Shown here piece by piece: positions 37,849 through 47,808 of a stretch of DNA of 51,077 nt; within the stretch, counting starts at the first letter, position 1, and every line of letters begins with the position of its first letter. Below the pieces are notes generated by a model that saw only the letters and a program-made list of their open reading frames with translations, did no database searches and was not told the origin of the DNA. This stretch comes from Clostridiales bacterium (GTDB lineage: Bacteria > Bacillota > Clostridia > Saccharofermentanales > Saccharofermentanaceae), in NCBI GenBank assembly GCA_017962145.1, contig JAGCVX010000039.1, positions 1 to 51,077 of the forward strand, written 5' to 3'. Position numbers and translations under genes: made by a program.

Positions 37849-39381
37849 ATGCGAAGACAATGGTTTCACTCGCTTTTGATGAGACGTGCAGTCATCACGT
37901 TAATACTGCTTGTCGAAATCTCTTCTTTTATCTTCCTGATCGTTGCCGGAACCATCTTTTCCGATGCCGCATCGATCCTGTTCCGTATCATCAGCATCAT
38001 CGTCGCACTCTATGTAGTCAGCAAAAATGAGAAGGGCGGATACCGTCTGATCTGGGTCTTTCTGATCCTGATCTTCCCGGTCTTCGGAGGCGTGCTGTAT
38101 GTGTTTTTAAACACGCAGATGACGACGAATTACTATGCCAAAAACCTCGGCCAGATCATGGAAAATACCAGTAAAGACATGCCGCTGAAAAACGATGTCC
38201 GCGCACGTCTGGAAAAAGAATATCCGGGCTACTTAAAGAATGTCGATTATCTCGAAAGAACACAGCATTTCCCGGTGTATGAAAACACAAAAACAACATA
38301 CCTTTCTCCGGGTGAAGCATTCTGGCCGGTATTTCTCGAGAACCTGAAAAAAGCAGAAAAATATATCTTCCTGGAATACTTCACGATCGGTGAAGGAAAG
38401 TTCTGGGATTCGATCCTGCAGATCTTAACAGAGAAGGTCAAGCAGGGCGTAGAAGTCCGCATCATGTACGACGATATGGGATGCTTCTTAAGTATCCCGA
38501 GTGACTTTCCGGAAGAGATGAAAGCGCTGGGCATCCAGTGCAGAGTTTTCAATCCGTTCCGCCCGTTTTTTACGACCATCCAGAACAATCGAAACCACAG
38601 AAAGATCACATCCATCGACGGCAAGATCGCATTCTGCGGAGGACTGAATCTGGCAGACGAATACGTAAATGAAAAAGAGCGTTTCGGATACTGGAAAGAT
38701 TCCGCCGTTCTCGTCGAAGGCGACGCTGCGTGGAGCCTGACCGCGTTCTTTTTGCAGCTTTGGCAGATCAACCAGACACAGGAAGATCTGATGGAGTATT
38801 TCCCGTGGAAAAACGAGCCGTGTCCGATCAAAGATACGAGCTTCGTCCAGCCGTACTGCGACATCCCGCTCGACTCGGAAAACGTCGGTGAAAACGTATA
38901 CATGAACATGATCACATCCGCAGAAAAATCCATCTACATCAGTACCCCGTATCTGATCCTCGATGAGACTTTGATCACCGCGCTCTGCCTTGCAGCAAAA
39001 AGCGGCATCGACGTACGTATCGTCACCCCGAGCAAATACGACAAATGGATGATCCACCAGGCCACAAGATGCTACTATCGTGACCTCGTCGAAGCCGGCG
39101 TTCGCGTATACGAATACACACCCGGATTCATGCACAGCAAGACCATCGTCATCGATGACAAAGCCGCGATCGTCGGCTCCATCAACTGGGATTACCGAAG
39201 CCTTTATCTCCACTTCGAATGCGCTGTATGGATGTGCGGAACCGACACCGTACACGAAGTGCAAAAAGACCTCCTGAAGTCTTTCGAAGTCTCCGATGAA
39301 GTCCTCCCCGAAGAGCTCAACTACAAAAGAGGCTGGAGTTTGTTCAGACTGGTACTGCGCCTCGTCGCTCCTATTTTCTGA
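37849..39381 (+). CDS. cls: Cardiolipin synthase
   Basis: Makes cardiolipin from two phosphatidylglycerols at the membrane. Two N-terminal transmembrane segments (about 15-35 and 42-60, then 66-85) precede two phospholipase D HKD motifs: NHRKITSIDG (H250) and MHSKTIVIDDKAAIVGSINWDYRS (H429), spaced as in Cls. AFCGGLNLADEY after the first motif is typical. 510 aa, normal length. AGGAGGAAGAA before the ATG. The stop codon lies inside the left arm of a long palindrome (39374-39504). GT4 lipid glycosylation upstream and polyphosphate metabolism downstream place it in an envelope-related block. Confidence 0.95.
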   Translation: MRRQWFHSLLMRRAVITLILLVEISSFIFLIVAGTIFSDAASILFRIISIIVALYVVSKNEKGGYRLIWVFLILIFPVFGGVLYVFLNTQMTTNYYAKNLGQIMENTSKDMPLKNDVRARLEKEYPGYLKNVDYLERTQHFPVYENTKTTYLSPGEAFWPVFLENLKKAEKYIFLEYFTIGEGKFWDSILQILTEKVKQGVEVRIMYDDMGCFLSIPSDFPEEMKALGIQCRVFNPFRPFFTTIQNNRNHRKITSIDGKIAFCGGLNLADEYVNEKERFGYWKDSAVLVEGDAAWSLTAFFLQLWQINQTQEDLMEYFPWKNEPCPIKDTSFVQPYCDIPLDSENVGENVYMNMITSAEKSIYISTPYLILDETLITALCLAAKSGIDVRIVTPSKYDKWMIHQATRCYYRDLVEAGVRVYEYTPGFMHSKTIVIDDKAAIVGSINWDYRSLYLHFECAVWMCGTDTVHEVQKDLLKSFEVSDEVLPEELNYKRGWSLFRLVLRLVAPIF

Positions 39382-39504
39382 TCTCTTTTTTCTATACTGA
39401 ATTGCATATAAATCCTTCCCCTCGGGGTCCTCGACGCTACGCGTCTGCGGAATCACTCGGAGGAAGGATTTATATTGCAAAAACACAAAAAAGAGATCAG
39501 AAAA
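39374..39504. repeat. 131-bp imperfect palindrome overlapping the cls stop codon
   Basis: The outer arms 39374-39391 and 39487-39504 are perfect 18-bp inverted repeats. The inner arms 39402-39419 and 39462-39480 pair over 18 bases with one bulge. At the centre GACGC-TAC-GCGTC (39433-39445) forms a small hairpin. The arrangement resembles a MITE-like or REP-like element, or a long RNA hairpin at the 3' end of cls mRNA. No clear target-site duplication is seen. It is not a classical terminator because no T-run follows the right arm. Confidence 0.8.
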
Positions 39505-39624
39505 AGAAGTGAAGAATCGCAGCAGTTTTTCATCATGCCGAACTTCTGAAAATGATGTTCGCGACCTGTCTAAACGTGATAAAATTGTATCATCAACTAT
39601 CTTGATTTGAAGGAGGCGGGGGCC

Positions 39625-41097
39625 ATGTTAAAAAACGCATTTCTGAACGAGAAGCCGGAAAAAGAGATTCTTAAATCTCGCCTGAAAGAACAGGAAGATC
39701 TTCTCTTTGTGAATCAGAACAAGATCAAGGACAACAAGCTCCCGGTAGTGGTGCTGGTCGAGGGCTGGGGCACTGCCGGAAAGGGTACTCTGATCGGCAA
39801 TGTTATCAACAACATCGACCCGCGTTTTTATAAAGTCGCCACCTTCGATATGCCGACGGATCTGGAAAAAAGAAAGCCTTTTTTGTGCCGCTATTTTGAA
39901 GCGCTTCCGGAGGCAGGAAAATTCCGTTTCTATAACACGGGCTGGATGAATGAGATCGTCATGGACCGGATCAAAGGTGACATGTCGGATGCTCTTTACG
40001 AGAAGCGCATCAACAGCATCCGAAGATTCGAAAGACAGCTCACGGATAATGGTTATCTGGTGCTGAAATTCTTCATGCATATTTCAGAAGAGGAGCAGAA
40101 GAAACGCATCGAAAAACTCAAAGGCGATATCGACACGAAGTGGCGTATCAGTGAAGGAGATGTGTGGCAGAACAAGCATTATAAAGAGTGCGAGAAGATC
40201 TTCGAAAAATATCTCGAAGATACAGATACATCTTCTGCACCGTGGTATATCGTGGACGCAAAATCCGAAAAGTGGACCGAGCTTCAGGTGCTCGAGCGCA
40301 TGAACGAAGGTATCGATATCGCGCTTCAGAATCACTCGCTTGCGGTGCCGCTTCTGCAGAATACTTTCCCGCTTCAGAAGATGCCGAAACTTTCTGAGAT
40401 CCCGCTTGAGGGAAAGGAACTTACCGAAGAAGAATATAAGGAGAAACTCGATAAGCTGCAGGATCGTCTTTCGGAACTTCACAACCGTCTTTACAGAAAA
40501 CGTGTACCGCTGATCATCGCATACGAAGGATGGGATGCGGCAGGAAAAGGCGGCAACATCAAGCGTATCGCGGAAGCACTCGATCCGCGTGGATATGAAG
40601 TGCATCCGATCGCAAGTCCGGAGCCGCATGAAAAAGCAAGACATTATCTGTGGCGTTTCTGGACACGTCTTCCGAAAGACGGACACGTCGCGATCTTTGA
40701 CCGCACATGGTACGGCCGCGTGATGGTCGAACGTATCGAGGGATTCTGTTCCGAGAACGACTGGAAGCGTGCCTATAACGAGATCAATGAGTTTGAAAAA
40801 GAACTCGATGACTGGGGTGCCGTTATCATCAAGTTCTGGGTGCAGATCGATAAAGACACCCAGCTCGAAAGATTTAACGACCGTCAGAATACGCCGGAGA
40901 AGCAGTGGAAGATCACAGACGAAGACTGGCGTAACCGTGAGAAGTGGGATGTATATGAGGATGCCATCAACGAGATGATCCAGAAGACTTCGACGAAGTT
41001 TGCACCTTGGTATGTACTCGAATCCGTCGATAAGAAATATGCCCGTATCAAAGCTCTTGAGATCGTGATCAAAGAGCTCGAAAAGAAACTTAAGTGA
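39625..41097 (+). CDS. pap: Two-domain PPK2 kinase (polyphosphate:AMP phosphotransferase)
   Basis: Transfers phosphate between polyphosphate and nucleotides, most likely AMP to ADP (class II, two fused PPK2 domains). The first Walker A is GWGTAGKGT (residues 47-55) and the second GWDAAGKGG (302-310). In the C-terminal domain HYLWRFWTRLPKDGHVAIFDRTWYGRVMVERIEGF is the full PPK2 signature; in the N-terminal domain the matching place reads FRFYNTGWMNEIV, so the N-domain looks catalytically weak or regulatory. 490 aa. The ATG at 39625 is eight bases after AAGGAGG (39610-39616); a TTG at 39607 lies before it and is rejected. The next gene begins ten bases after the stop. Confidence 0.92.
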   Translation: MLKNAFLNEKPEKEILKSRLKEQEDLLFVNQNKIKDNKLPVVVLVEGWGTAGKGTLIGNVINNIDPRFYKVATFDMPTDLEKRKPFLCRYFEALPEAGKFRFYNTGWMNEIVMDRIKGDMSDALYEKRINSIRRFERQLTDNGYLVLKFFMHISEEEQKKRIEKLKGDIDTKWRISEGDVWQNKHYKECEKIFEKYLEDTDTSSAPWYIVDAKSEKWTELQVLERMNEGIDIALQNHSLAVPLLQNTFPLQKMPKLSEIPLEGKELTEEEYKEKLDKLQDRLSELHNRLYRKRVPLIIAYEGWDAAGKGGNIKRIAEALDPRGYEVHPIASPEPHEKARHYLWRFWTRLPKDGHVAIFDRTWYGRVMVERIEGFCSENDWKRAYNEINEFEKELDDWGAVIIKFWVQIDKDTQLERFNDRQNTPEKQWKITDEDWRNREKWDVYEDAINEMIQKTSTKFAPWYVLESVDKKYARIKALEIVIKELEKKLK

Positions 41098-41107
41098 GGA
41101 TCGGACT

Positions 41108-41671
41108 ATGACGAAAATGAATCGAGCAAACCGCTCCAACCACGTCATCGCGATCTGCATGTTCGGAGGTATCCTGGCCGCGTGCATCTGGATGGTCTAC
41201 TGTAAATACAATCCGATCTATCCGTCCGGACATGTGATCGACAGCAAGTTTATGAGCACGCTGAAATTTCTACACTGCTTGAAGCTCGGGATCTCTGCAC
41301 TGTTCATTCTGGTGGCATTTGTTCCGCCGTTTGTCATGCATGATTCGCCGCTGAGTCCGCAAAGAAAACTCAGACTCGGCGTGGGCTTTCTTGTGATTAT
41401 TTTACTCGGCGGCGTGCTTGGTTTCCGTTCCGGTGAACTGAATGTATTTGCCAAAACATACGTCAGTGAAAAAACAGTAGAAGATAAGAAGATCAAGACG
41501 ACACGAAAAACTTCCTCGAGAGTCATCTATTTTACCGACGATACTTCCGCTCAGGTAACGAGCAAAGAATATAAGCAGGCAGATAAAGGCGACACGTACT
41601 ATGTCGTCTTTAACGGTAAATTTGCGATCGGAATTTTCCCGACGGAAAGCTATACGGTCGAGGAGAATTAA
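41108..41671 (+). CDS. Small membrane protein with extracytoplasmic C-terminal domain, unknown function
   Basis: 187 aa with three hydrophobic segments (about residues 13-30, 55-78 and 90-107), then a mainly polar beta-rich C-terminal part (RVIYFTDDTSAQVTSKEYKQADKGDTYYVVFNGKFAIGIFPTESY). That tail resembles DUF-type membrane proteins of Bacillota with a small OB-like domain but I do not recognise the family. GAGGA overlapping the pap stop is the probable ribosome binding site, so the two are probably translated from one message. The last bases overlap the stop of the converging gene by four bases. Confidence 0.7.
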   Translation: MTKMNRANRSNHVIAICMFGGILAACIWMVYCKYNPIYPSGHVIDSKFMSTLKFLHCLKLGISALFILVAFVPPFVMHDSPLSPQRKLRLGVGFLVIILLGGVLGFRSGELNVFAKTYVSEKTVEDKKIKTTRKTSSRVIYFTDDTSAQVTSKEYKQADKGDTYYVVFNGKFAIGIFPTESYTVEEN

Positions 41672-43605
41672 TCTCTTCCGGCTTTGTGTTTTTTCTTGAC
41701 TTCATACATGCGTGCGTCCGCGATACGTAAGTATTCTTCGGAAAATGCACGGATGCTGGCAGCGTCTGTTTCGCAGTCGGTCGGTGGGCGCTTGATGCAA
41801 ACGCCGGTACTGATGCGCAGTGGATACTCTTTCTTATCACGGGAAGTGCATTTCTCGATGTAGTCGCTTAACGACTTGACGTAGATCGATGCTTTTTCCT
41901 CAGAATAATTCTTGGCCAGAACGACAAATTCATCACCGCCGGTTCTCAGGCATACTTCGCCGTTGATCGCAGAAAGACGCATGCCGTCCGCGATGGTGCA
42001 GAGGCTGTAGTCGCCTTCGGCATGGCCGTAGTTATCGTTGACGAGTTTTAGATCATCCATGTCGATCATCATGACACCGATCGGCACGCGCTCATCCTTG
42101 CACGCACGGAAGATCTCGGAGAAGAACAACTCATATCCATGACGGTTATAAAGATTCGTCAGCATGTCGCGGTTATAAAGATTCTCCATCCTCTGGACCG
42201 CCAGGTTCAGCTTATGACGGATTCTCCAGTTCTCGAGCATGGAACCTAAGTTTACGATCCAGGACTTCATGAACAGCGATTCGTGCGCTTCGTTCTGCGG
42301 AGAAACGATGAGATAACCCATGTAGTACTGCAGATGGTGGATCGCGAAGATATAGTACGGCTTCGGGTCATTGAGAAGATCCGGAGGGAGAAGATCCTTT
42401 TTGCGGAAGGTCTCGTGCTTGACCGGGTCCGGACCGATGAAGCCTGCGACTACGGTCATCTCTTCGTCGATGTCGGAAAAATCATCATCGATGACGCGCT
42501 GGTCTTCCCAGCCGGGAGCCAGACACAAAAGCATATCCGTAAAACCGGAATCGATCGCGGAATTCTTGGTGATCTCGCGGAAGCATTCGTCCATCGTGCT
42601 CGCGCTCGAAACACTCAGGATCAAACTGGTGGTCGACTGCGCAAGTTCCGATACTCGGTCGAGGCGGCGGATGTAGATGCTTCGGATATCGTCGATGTTA
42701 TACGTGTTCATGGACTTACATCCACAGGACTGGTTGCAGATCAGTTCACCCGGGATCAGGTAATTGTCGCCCACGTCTTCACCGGCCCACATTCTGGTAA
42801 GTGAGTAAATGCTTTCGTAGCCCGACTTATAGAAAGGCTGCGCACCGGTCGTGATGGACGGATAACCCTGCAAGGCTTCGTCGAGGCCGTCATATCCGGT
42901 GACGAGGAAATTACCCGGGATCTCGATGCCGCGCCGATGACACGCATCGATCAGACCTGTCGCGGTATAGTCGTTAGCGCATACGATCGCGTCCGGATAT
43001 TTCTTTCCGCGCTTTTCGCATTCTGCGAGAATATAATCCAGAGCAGGCTCGCCGCAGTCGTGCCAGAGTGTACCGTAGTAGACTTTGCTCTCGTCGTACT
43101 CGATGCCGTGCTTTTCAAGTGCAGCGCGGTATGCGTCGATACGAGGCTGGGTGAACTGTCTTTCTTTTAAGCCTGCAATGTTGTAGATATCTTTACAGCC
43201 GTGCACGGTGATCAGGTGCTCGACGACATTGGAAAATGAAGCGGCCTCGTTACTGACGACGTTATAGTAGCGGTCGTCATATCCGCCGACATTTACGATC
43301 GGGATCTTCACGCTGCTCAAGCGGTCGTCGAGATGTTTCAGTGTATACGGTCCGTATGTCAGGTCGACACGGATGATGCCGTCGAAATCATCGAGATCCG
43401 GCAGCTCGAAAGAGACGATGTCGCCCTCGTCATAAAGCTGGTACTGATCGTAGATGCTCTGGCTGAATGAGTCACTGAAACTTGCAAAGTAGATGACCTT
43501 GATGCCCAGTTCGAGTGCCGCCTTGCTGATTCCTTCCTGAATCGCATGCGTCATGGGCTCATAAATGTTCGGAGAAAAAACGGCGACTTTCTTTCTTTTT
43601 TCCAT
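41668..43605 (-). CDS. Diguanylate cyclase with LacI-type periplasmic-binding-like sensor domain
   Basis: 645 aa, no signal peptide and no transmembrane segment, so cytoplasmic. Residues about 5-290 are a Peripla_BP_1/LacI-like sugar-binding fold ([71 protein letters not shown]), ending in the Cys motif [10 protein letters not shown] helical and GAF-like middle (about 320-460) leads into a GGDEF domain with intact [25 protein letters not shown] and no visible RxxD inhibition site. It should make c-di-GMP from two GTP in response to a small ligand, perhaps a sugar. ATG at 43605 has AAGGAG eight bases upstream; an upstream in-frame ATG lacks one. It stands divergent from the hydratase. Confidence 0.9.
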   Translation of the reverse strand: MEKRKKVAVFSPNIYEPMTHAIQEGISKAALELGIKVIYFASFSDSFSQSIYDQYQLYDEGDIVSFELPDLDDFDGIIRVDLTYGPYTLKHLDDRLSSVKIPIVNVGGYDDRYYNVVSNEAASFSNVVEHLITVHGCKDIYNIAGLKERQFTQPRIDAYRAALEKHGIEYDESKVYYGTLWHDCGEPALDYILAECEKRGKKYPDAIVCANDYTATGLIDACHRRGIEIPGNFLVTGYDGLDEALQGYPSITTGAQPFYKSGYESIYSLTRMWAGEDVGDNYLIPGELICNQSCGCKSMNTYNIDDIRSIYIRRLDRVSELAQSTTSLILSVSSASTMDECFREITKNSAIDSGFTDMLLCLAPGWEDQRVIDDDFSDIDEEMTVVAGFIGPDPVKHETFRKKDLLPPDLLNDPKPYYIFAIHHLQYYMGYLIVSPQNEAHESLFMKSWIVNLGSMLENWRIRHKLNLAVQRMENLYNRDMLTNLYNRHGYELFFSEIFRACKDERVPIGVMMIDMDDLKLVNDNYGHAEGDYSLCTIADGMRLSAINGEVCLRTGGDEFVVLAKNYSEEKASIYVKSLSDYIEKCTSRDKKEYPLRISTGVCIKRPPTDCETDAASIRAFSEEYLRIADARMYEVKKKHKAGRD

Positions 43606-43735
43606 GTCTGCACTCCTTACTATCTGGTCTGTCGATTCCATCGCATAAGCGGTGACATTACTATAATACTCGCCAAGTGTTGCGAAGTTATGAACAGATC
43701 AAAAGTCTTTTTCACGCCCGTACTGCCCCTATGGC

Positions 43736-43763
43736 TTGAAAGTTTGTCCGAAATCCTTATAAT
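43736..43763 (+). promoter_or_regulatory. Promoter for the aconitase-family gene
   Basis: TTGAAA (43736-43741), 16-base spacer, perfect TATAAT (43758-43763), 34 bases before the start at 43798. The rest of the 192-base divergent gap shows no further clear signal. Confidence 0.65.
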
Positions 43764-43797
43764 AAGTTTGTTTAAAAAGATATATTGGAGGGCCCTT

Positions 43798-46086
43798 ATG
43801 ATTTCATTACTTGATTCCGGCGCATATCTGATCCGCGGTACCGAGATTATTCCTGACAACCAGGAAGCGGCAGCTGCCATCTCTGCGAAGACCGGTAAAA
43901 CCATAACTAAAGAAGAAGCGAAGAAAGCGACCATCGCGTATGGTATCCTCAAGGACCACAATACGTCCGATAATATGGAGAAGCTCAAGATCAAGTTCGA
44001 CAAGCTTACTTCCCACGATATTACTTTCGTCGGTATCATCCAGACCGCACGTGCTTCGGGACTTACGAAGTTCCCGGTTCCGTATGTTCTGACCAACTGC
44101 CATAACTCCCTTTGCGCAGTCGGCGGTACCATCAACGAAGATGACCACATGTTCGGTCTTTCCTGTGCCAAGAAGTACGGCGGCGTATATGTACCGCCGC
44201 ATCAGGCTGTTATCCACCAGTTCGCTCGTGAGATGCTCGCCGGCGGCGGTAAGATGATCCTCGGTTCGGACTCCCATACCCGTTACGGTGCTCTTGGTAC
44301 CATGGCGATGGGTGAGGGCGGACCGGAGCTCGTTAAGCAGCTTCTGAACCAGACCTACGATATCAACATGCCGGGTGTCGTTGCGATCTATCTTAAGGGC
44401 GCACCGGTCAAGGGTGTCGGTCCGCAGGACGTAGCCCTGGCCATCATCGGTGCCGTGTTTGCAAACGGCTATGTAAAGAACAAGGTCATGGAGTTCGTAG
44501 GACCTGGCGTTAAGTCCCTGTCTACAGATTTCCGTATCGGCGTAGACGTTATGACGACCGAGACCACATGCCTTTCTTCCATCTGGCAGACAGACGACGA
44601 GGTCAAGAGCTTCTACGATATCCACGGCAGATCCCACGATTACAAAGAACTCAATCCGGGTGAAGTCGCTTACTACGACGGCGTAGTCGAGATCGATCTT
44701 TCGACCATCAAGCCGATGATCGCGATGCCGTTCCACCCGAGTAACACATATACCATCGAAGACCTCAAGGCCAACCTTGACGATATCCTCAACGATGTTG
44801 AGAAGCGTGCGAAGGTCTCCCTCGGCGATGCAGTTGATTTTTCTCTGAGAAGCAAGGTCGTAAACGGCAAGTTTATGGTCGATCAGGGAATCATCGCAGG
44901 CTGTGCCGGTGGTGGATTCGAAAACATCTGTGCAGCAGCAGATATCCTGCGCGGCAGCTACATCGGTTCCGACAAGTTCACACTTTCCGTATATCCGGCA
45001 TCCATGCCTGTTTATATGGAACTGGTTCGTAACGGTTGTGCCGCTACCATCATGGAGACCGGTGCCATCATCAAGACCGCGTTCTGCGGACCATGCTTCG
45101 GCGCAGGCGATACTCCGGCTAATAACGCCTTCAGTATCCGTCACTCGACAAGAAACTTCCCGAACCGTGAAGGATCGAAACTCCAGAACGGTCAGATTTC
45201 TTCCGTTGCACTCATGGATGCAAGATCCATCGCAGCAACCGCAGCAAACAAGGGCGAGCTTACCGCTGCTACCGAGTTCGATGGCGAGATCGGAAAATAC
45301 AAGTATTTCTTCGATCAGAAGATCTACGCAAACCGTGTATTCGACAGCAACGGTGTGGCAGATCCTTCCCAGGAGATCCACTTCGGTCCGAACATCAAGG
45401 ACTGGCCGGCCATGGTTGCTCTCACAGACAACCTCGTTCTGCGCTGCGTATCCGAGATCCACGATCCGGTAACCACCACCGACGAGCTGATCCCGTCCGG
45501 TGAGACTTCTTCCTACCGTTCCAACCCGCTCGGCCTTGCGGAGTTTACTCTGAGCCGTAAGGATCCGGAGTATGTAGGTCGTGCCAAGGAGATCCAGAAG
45601 GTCGAAAAGGCAAGAGAAGACGGTGAGAAGCTCTGCGAGCTCTTCCCGGAGATCCATAAGGTCATGCAGACCATCAAGAAGGACTTCCCGGAAGTACATA
45701 AGACCAACACAGGTTTCGGTTCCACGATCTTCGCGGTAAAGCCGGGTGACGGTTCTGCTCGTGAGCAGGCGGCTTCCTGCCAGAAAGTTCTCGGCGGCTG
45801 GGCGAATATCGCAAATGAGTATGCGACCAAGCGCTACAGATCCAACCTCATCAACTGGGGTATGCTCCCGTTCCTCATCGAAGAGGGCGAGCTGCCGTTT
45901 AAGAACCTCGACTACATCTTTATCCCGGGCATCCGCGCGGCGGTAGAGAACAAGACCGAAGTCATCAAGGCTTATACAGTAGGAGAAGAAGGACTCAAGG
46001 AATTCGACCTGCGTCTCGGCGACCTTACCGACGAAGAGCGTCAGATCATCCTCAAAGGCTGCCTGATCAACTACAACCGCGTATAA
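43798..46086 (+). CDS. Aconitase-family hydratase, YbhJ-like
   Basis: 762 aa, a [4Fe-4S] dehydratase of the aconitase superfamily. Candidate cluster cysteines are C258 (TTETTCLSS), C369 ([10 protein letters not shown]) and C430/C433 ([10 protein letters not shown]). [27 protein letters not shown] and [35 protein letters not shown] match aconitase active-site blocks. The order and length are closest to YbhJ-type putative hydratases of unknown substrate, not to AcnA or AcnB or isopropylmalate isomerase. The ATG at 43798 has GGAGGG five bases upstream; the longer frame runs into the divergent region. No citrate-cycle genes lie near. It begins an operon with the ASCH gene. Confidence 0.88.
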   Translation: MISLLDSGAYLIRGTEIIPDNQEAAAAISAKTGKTITKEEAKKATIAYGILKDHNTSDNMEKLKIKFDKLTSHDITFVGIIQTARASGLTKFPVPYVLTNCHNSLCAVGGTINEDDHMFGLSCAKKYGGVYVPPHQAVIHQFAREMLAGGGKMILGSDSHTRYGALGTMAMGEGGPELVKQLLNQTYDINMPGVVAIYLKGAPVKGVGPQDVALAIIGAVFANGYVKNKVMEFVGPGVKSLSTDFRIGVDVMTTETTCLSSIWQTDDEVKSFYDIHGRSHDYKELNPGEVAYYDGVVEIDLSTIKPMIAMPFHPSNTYTIEDLKANLDDILNDVEKRAKVSLGDAVDFSLRSKVVNGKFMVDQGIIAGCAGGGFENICAAADILRGSYIGSDKFTLSVYPASMPVYMELVRNGCAATIMETGAIIKTAFCGPCFGAGDTPANNAFSIRHSTRNFPNREGSKLQNGQISSVALMDARSIAATAANKGELTAATEFDGEIGKYKYFFDQKIYANRVFDSNGVADPSQEIHFGPNIKDWPAMVALTDNLVLRCVSEIHDPVTTTDELIPSGETSSYRSNPLGLAEFTLSRKDPEYVGRAKEIQKVEKAREDGEKLCELFPEIHKVMQTIKKDFPEVHKTNTGFGSTIFAVKPGDGSAREQAASCQKVLGGWANIANEYATKRYRSNLINWGMLPFLIEEGELPFKNLDYIFIPGIRAAVENKTEVIKAYTVGEEGLKEFDLRLGDLTDEERQIILKGCLINYNRV

Positions 46087-46116
46087 GTGCATTTGAAGCG
46101 GGAAAGGAGTCCCGAT

Positions 46117-46596
46117 ATGATCGAGTACGATAAAGACGAACTGTTCCAGTGGCACTATGGCGAGACCAAGGAGGAGGCCGACCGCATCGCAGCGGAGATC
46201 CTCGATGGAAAGCGCACGGCGATCATCCAGAACTTTGCTCTGGATATCCCGGATCTGCCGTCGGACGAAGCGCTCCGTTACTACTCGAACGATAAGCTTC
46301 AGGAACTCCTTACGGAATACCGTGACATGTATCCGAAGCCGGGCGACATCAACATCCTGACCAACTGGGACGGCGTGCCGATGTGCGTGATCCGCACAAA
46401 AGGATTCGGCCTGATGCATTTCGGAGATATCCCGCTGGAAGTGGCGGAGCTCGAGTGCGGCGATACGGACCTCGAAGAGTGGCAGATCCGAAAGTCTGAC
46501 GAACTTCTGGAAGTGTTGCCGGAAGAGGATGTGCACTCGAAGACGATCCTCTCGATCGAGATCATCGAGGTGCTCGAAAAGCTCTATTCCCACTGA
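46117..46596 (+). CDS. ASCH-domain protein
   Basis: 159 aa. ELFQWHYGETKEEADRIAAEILDGKRTAIIQNF, then GVPMCVIRTKGFGLMHFGDIPLEVAELECGDTDLEEWQ, match the ASCH domain (PF04266), a PUA-like beta-barrel thought to bind RNA or modified nucleosides; YqfB, a family relative, has amidohydrolase activity on N4-acetylcytidine. The start ATG at 46117 has AAAGGAG seven bases upstream; a longer frame would overlap the hydratase stop. It follows the hydratase by 30 bases, and a terminator closes the unit. Possible link: ac4C is made by tmcAL in this same window, but the activity of this protein is untested. Confidence 0.82.
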   Translation: MIEYDKDELFQWHYGETKEEADRIAAEILDGKRTAIIQNFALDIPDLPSDEALRYYSNDKLQELLTEYRDMYPKPGDINILTNWDGVPMCVIRTKGFGLMHFGDIPLEVAELECGDTDLEEWQIRKSDELLEVLPEEDVHSKTILSIEIIEVLEKLYSH

Positions 46597-46620
46597 TCCC
46601 GGGAAAAATAAAACGACAAC

Positions 46621-46660
46621 AAAAGTGCCTGCGTTCCAAAAGAAGAGCGCAGGCATTTTT
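46621..46660. terminator. Bidirectional terminator between ASCH and hydrolase genes
   Basis: TGCCTGCG (46626-46633) pairs with CGCAGGCA (46648-46655). The stem is flanked by AAAA on the left and TTTTT on the right and serves both converging genes. Confidence 0.8.
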
Positions 46661-46680
46661 CTTTCTTTTACGATGTGCGA

Positions 46681-47631
46681 TCAGGTGTTTTCCGTGCCGG
46701 CTTTTCTGACGAAATGCTCGAACAGGTACGCCGCGTAGCGCTGGTAGATCGCGTCTCGTCCGATCTCGTTATGCGGCTCGTGGCGCATGCCGTGACGGAT
46801 GTCGAGCGTGACTTTTTCCTGGCCGGATGCCAGAAGTTTGTTATAGATCTTTCTCGGTCCCGCGCCGTATTCGCCGACCGGATCTTCGTCACCGGAAAGG
46901 ATCAGGATCGGCTTGTCCTTCGGGATCTTTTCATACCATTCTTCTTTGTTGCAGCGAACGAGAAGATCGAAAAGATCGAGATAGGCCGCATGCGTAAACT
47001 TAAATGTGCAGAACGGATCTCCGATATATTTCTTGACGACTTCACGGTCGTAGGAGATCCAGTCCGCGGCCGTCAGCGGATCGGTGACCTTCTTTAAATA
47101 CTGCTTGTTGATCATGGAAGCGACCATGCGCGCGGGCTTTTTATTTCCCACAAATGTGCGCTGGACGATCGTCAGGCAGCGAAGAAGCGGAAGCGGTCCC
47201 GGAGCGGTGCCCGTGCCCGAAAGGATCAGTCCGGAACTGTCCTGGCCGTACTTGGCGTACCAGTTTCTTGCGATAAATGAACCCATCGAATGTCCGAACA
47301 TGATGTACGGTTTTCCGGGGTAGCTGTCTTTCATGATCTGGTGGAGTTTTTCGACGTCCTCGATCAGGCGGTTCGCGCCGCCGTGTCTTCCGAAATATCC
47401 GAACGTTCCTTTTTCGCCGACGCTCTGTCCGTGTCCGAGGTGATCCTCGCCGCAGACTACATATCCTTTCTCGGCAAGAAATGTCGCCAGCTCGCTGTAG
47501 CGTCCCATATATTCGCACATCCCGTGCACGATCTGTACCACGCCGCGGGCGGGAACGGAAGGCGACCAGATGAAATACGCGATGTTGGTTTTGCCGTCAG
47601 AACTTACAAAAGTATTCTTCTGAAATGACAT
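46681..47631 (-). CDS. Alpha/beta hydrolase, lysophospholipase/monoacylglycerol lipase type
   Basis: 316 aa, Hydrolase_4 (S33-like) family. QIVHGMCEYMGRYSELATFLAEKGYVV and DHLGHGQS carry the oxyanion-hole region; the nucleophile Ser is in GHSMGSFIARN, the acid Asp in LSGDEDPVG and the His in RHEPHNE. Such enzymes cleave monoacylglycerols or lysophospholipids in the cytoplasm. The start is at 47631 with AAAGGAGCAC upstream. The C-terminus is normal. The gene stands alone on the minus strand, divergent from the DUF1836 gene, and stops before the terminator at 46621. Confidence 0.88.
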   Translation of the reverse strand: MSFQKNTFVSSDGKTNIAYFIWSPSVPARGVVQIVHGMCEYMGRYSELATFLAEKGYVVCGEDHLGHGQSVGEKGTFGYFGRHGGANRLIEDVEKLHQIMKDSYPGKPYIMFGHSMGSFIARNWYAKYGQDSSGLILSGTGTAPGPLPLLRCLTIVQRTFVGNKKPARMVASMINKQYLKKVTDPLTAADWISYDREVVKKYIGDPFCTFKFTHAAYLDLFDLLVRCNKEEWYEKIPKDKPILILSGDEDPVGEYGAGPRKIYNKLLASGQEKVTLDIRHGMRHEPHNEIGRDAIYQRYAAYLFEHFVRKAGTENT

Positions 47632-47731
47632 GTGATGTGCTCCTTTTAGATAAGCAGAATCTATTACTATTATACACGAATTCGCCCTCGGTTATTCAGC
47701 AGTTTTCTCTGCTTGAAATGCACTTTAAAAA

Positions 47732-47743
47732 GTTCGAGCGAAC
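47732..47743. promoter_or_regulatory. Operator-like dyad upstream of the DUF1836 promoter
   Basis: GTTCG-AG-CGAAC, a perfect 5-bp inverted repeat, ends four bases before the -35 of the promoter at 47748. It could be a binding site for the encoded regulator. Confidence 0.4.
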
Positions 47744-47747
47744 ACGC

Positions 47748-47776
47748 TTGACAGTCACGTGACCGTGTGATATTAT
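47748..47776 (+). promoter_or_regulatory. Strong promoter with palindrome between -35 and -10
   Basis: Perfect TTGACA (47748-47753), 17-base spacer and TATTAT (47771-47776), about 33 bases before the start at 47809. The spacer contains the perfect 10-bp palindrome GTCACGTGAC (47754-47763) directly after the -35, so a bound regulator would control RNA polymerase access. Confidence 0.8.
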
Positions 47777-47808
47777 GGCTGCAATAAGGCAGAAAGGAGA
47801 AGTGCGAG

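Noticed and set aside
43807..46656. A 949-codon open frame on the minus strand
   Set aside because: It lies fully opposite the hydratase and ASCH genes, has no recognisable motif, and its existence follows from the codon bias of the real genes (few antisense stops).
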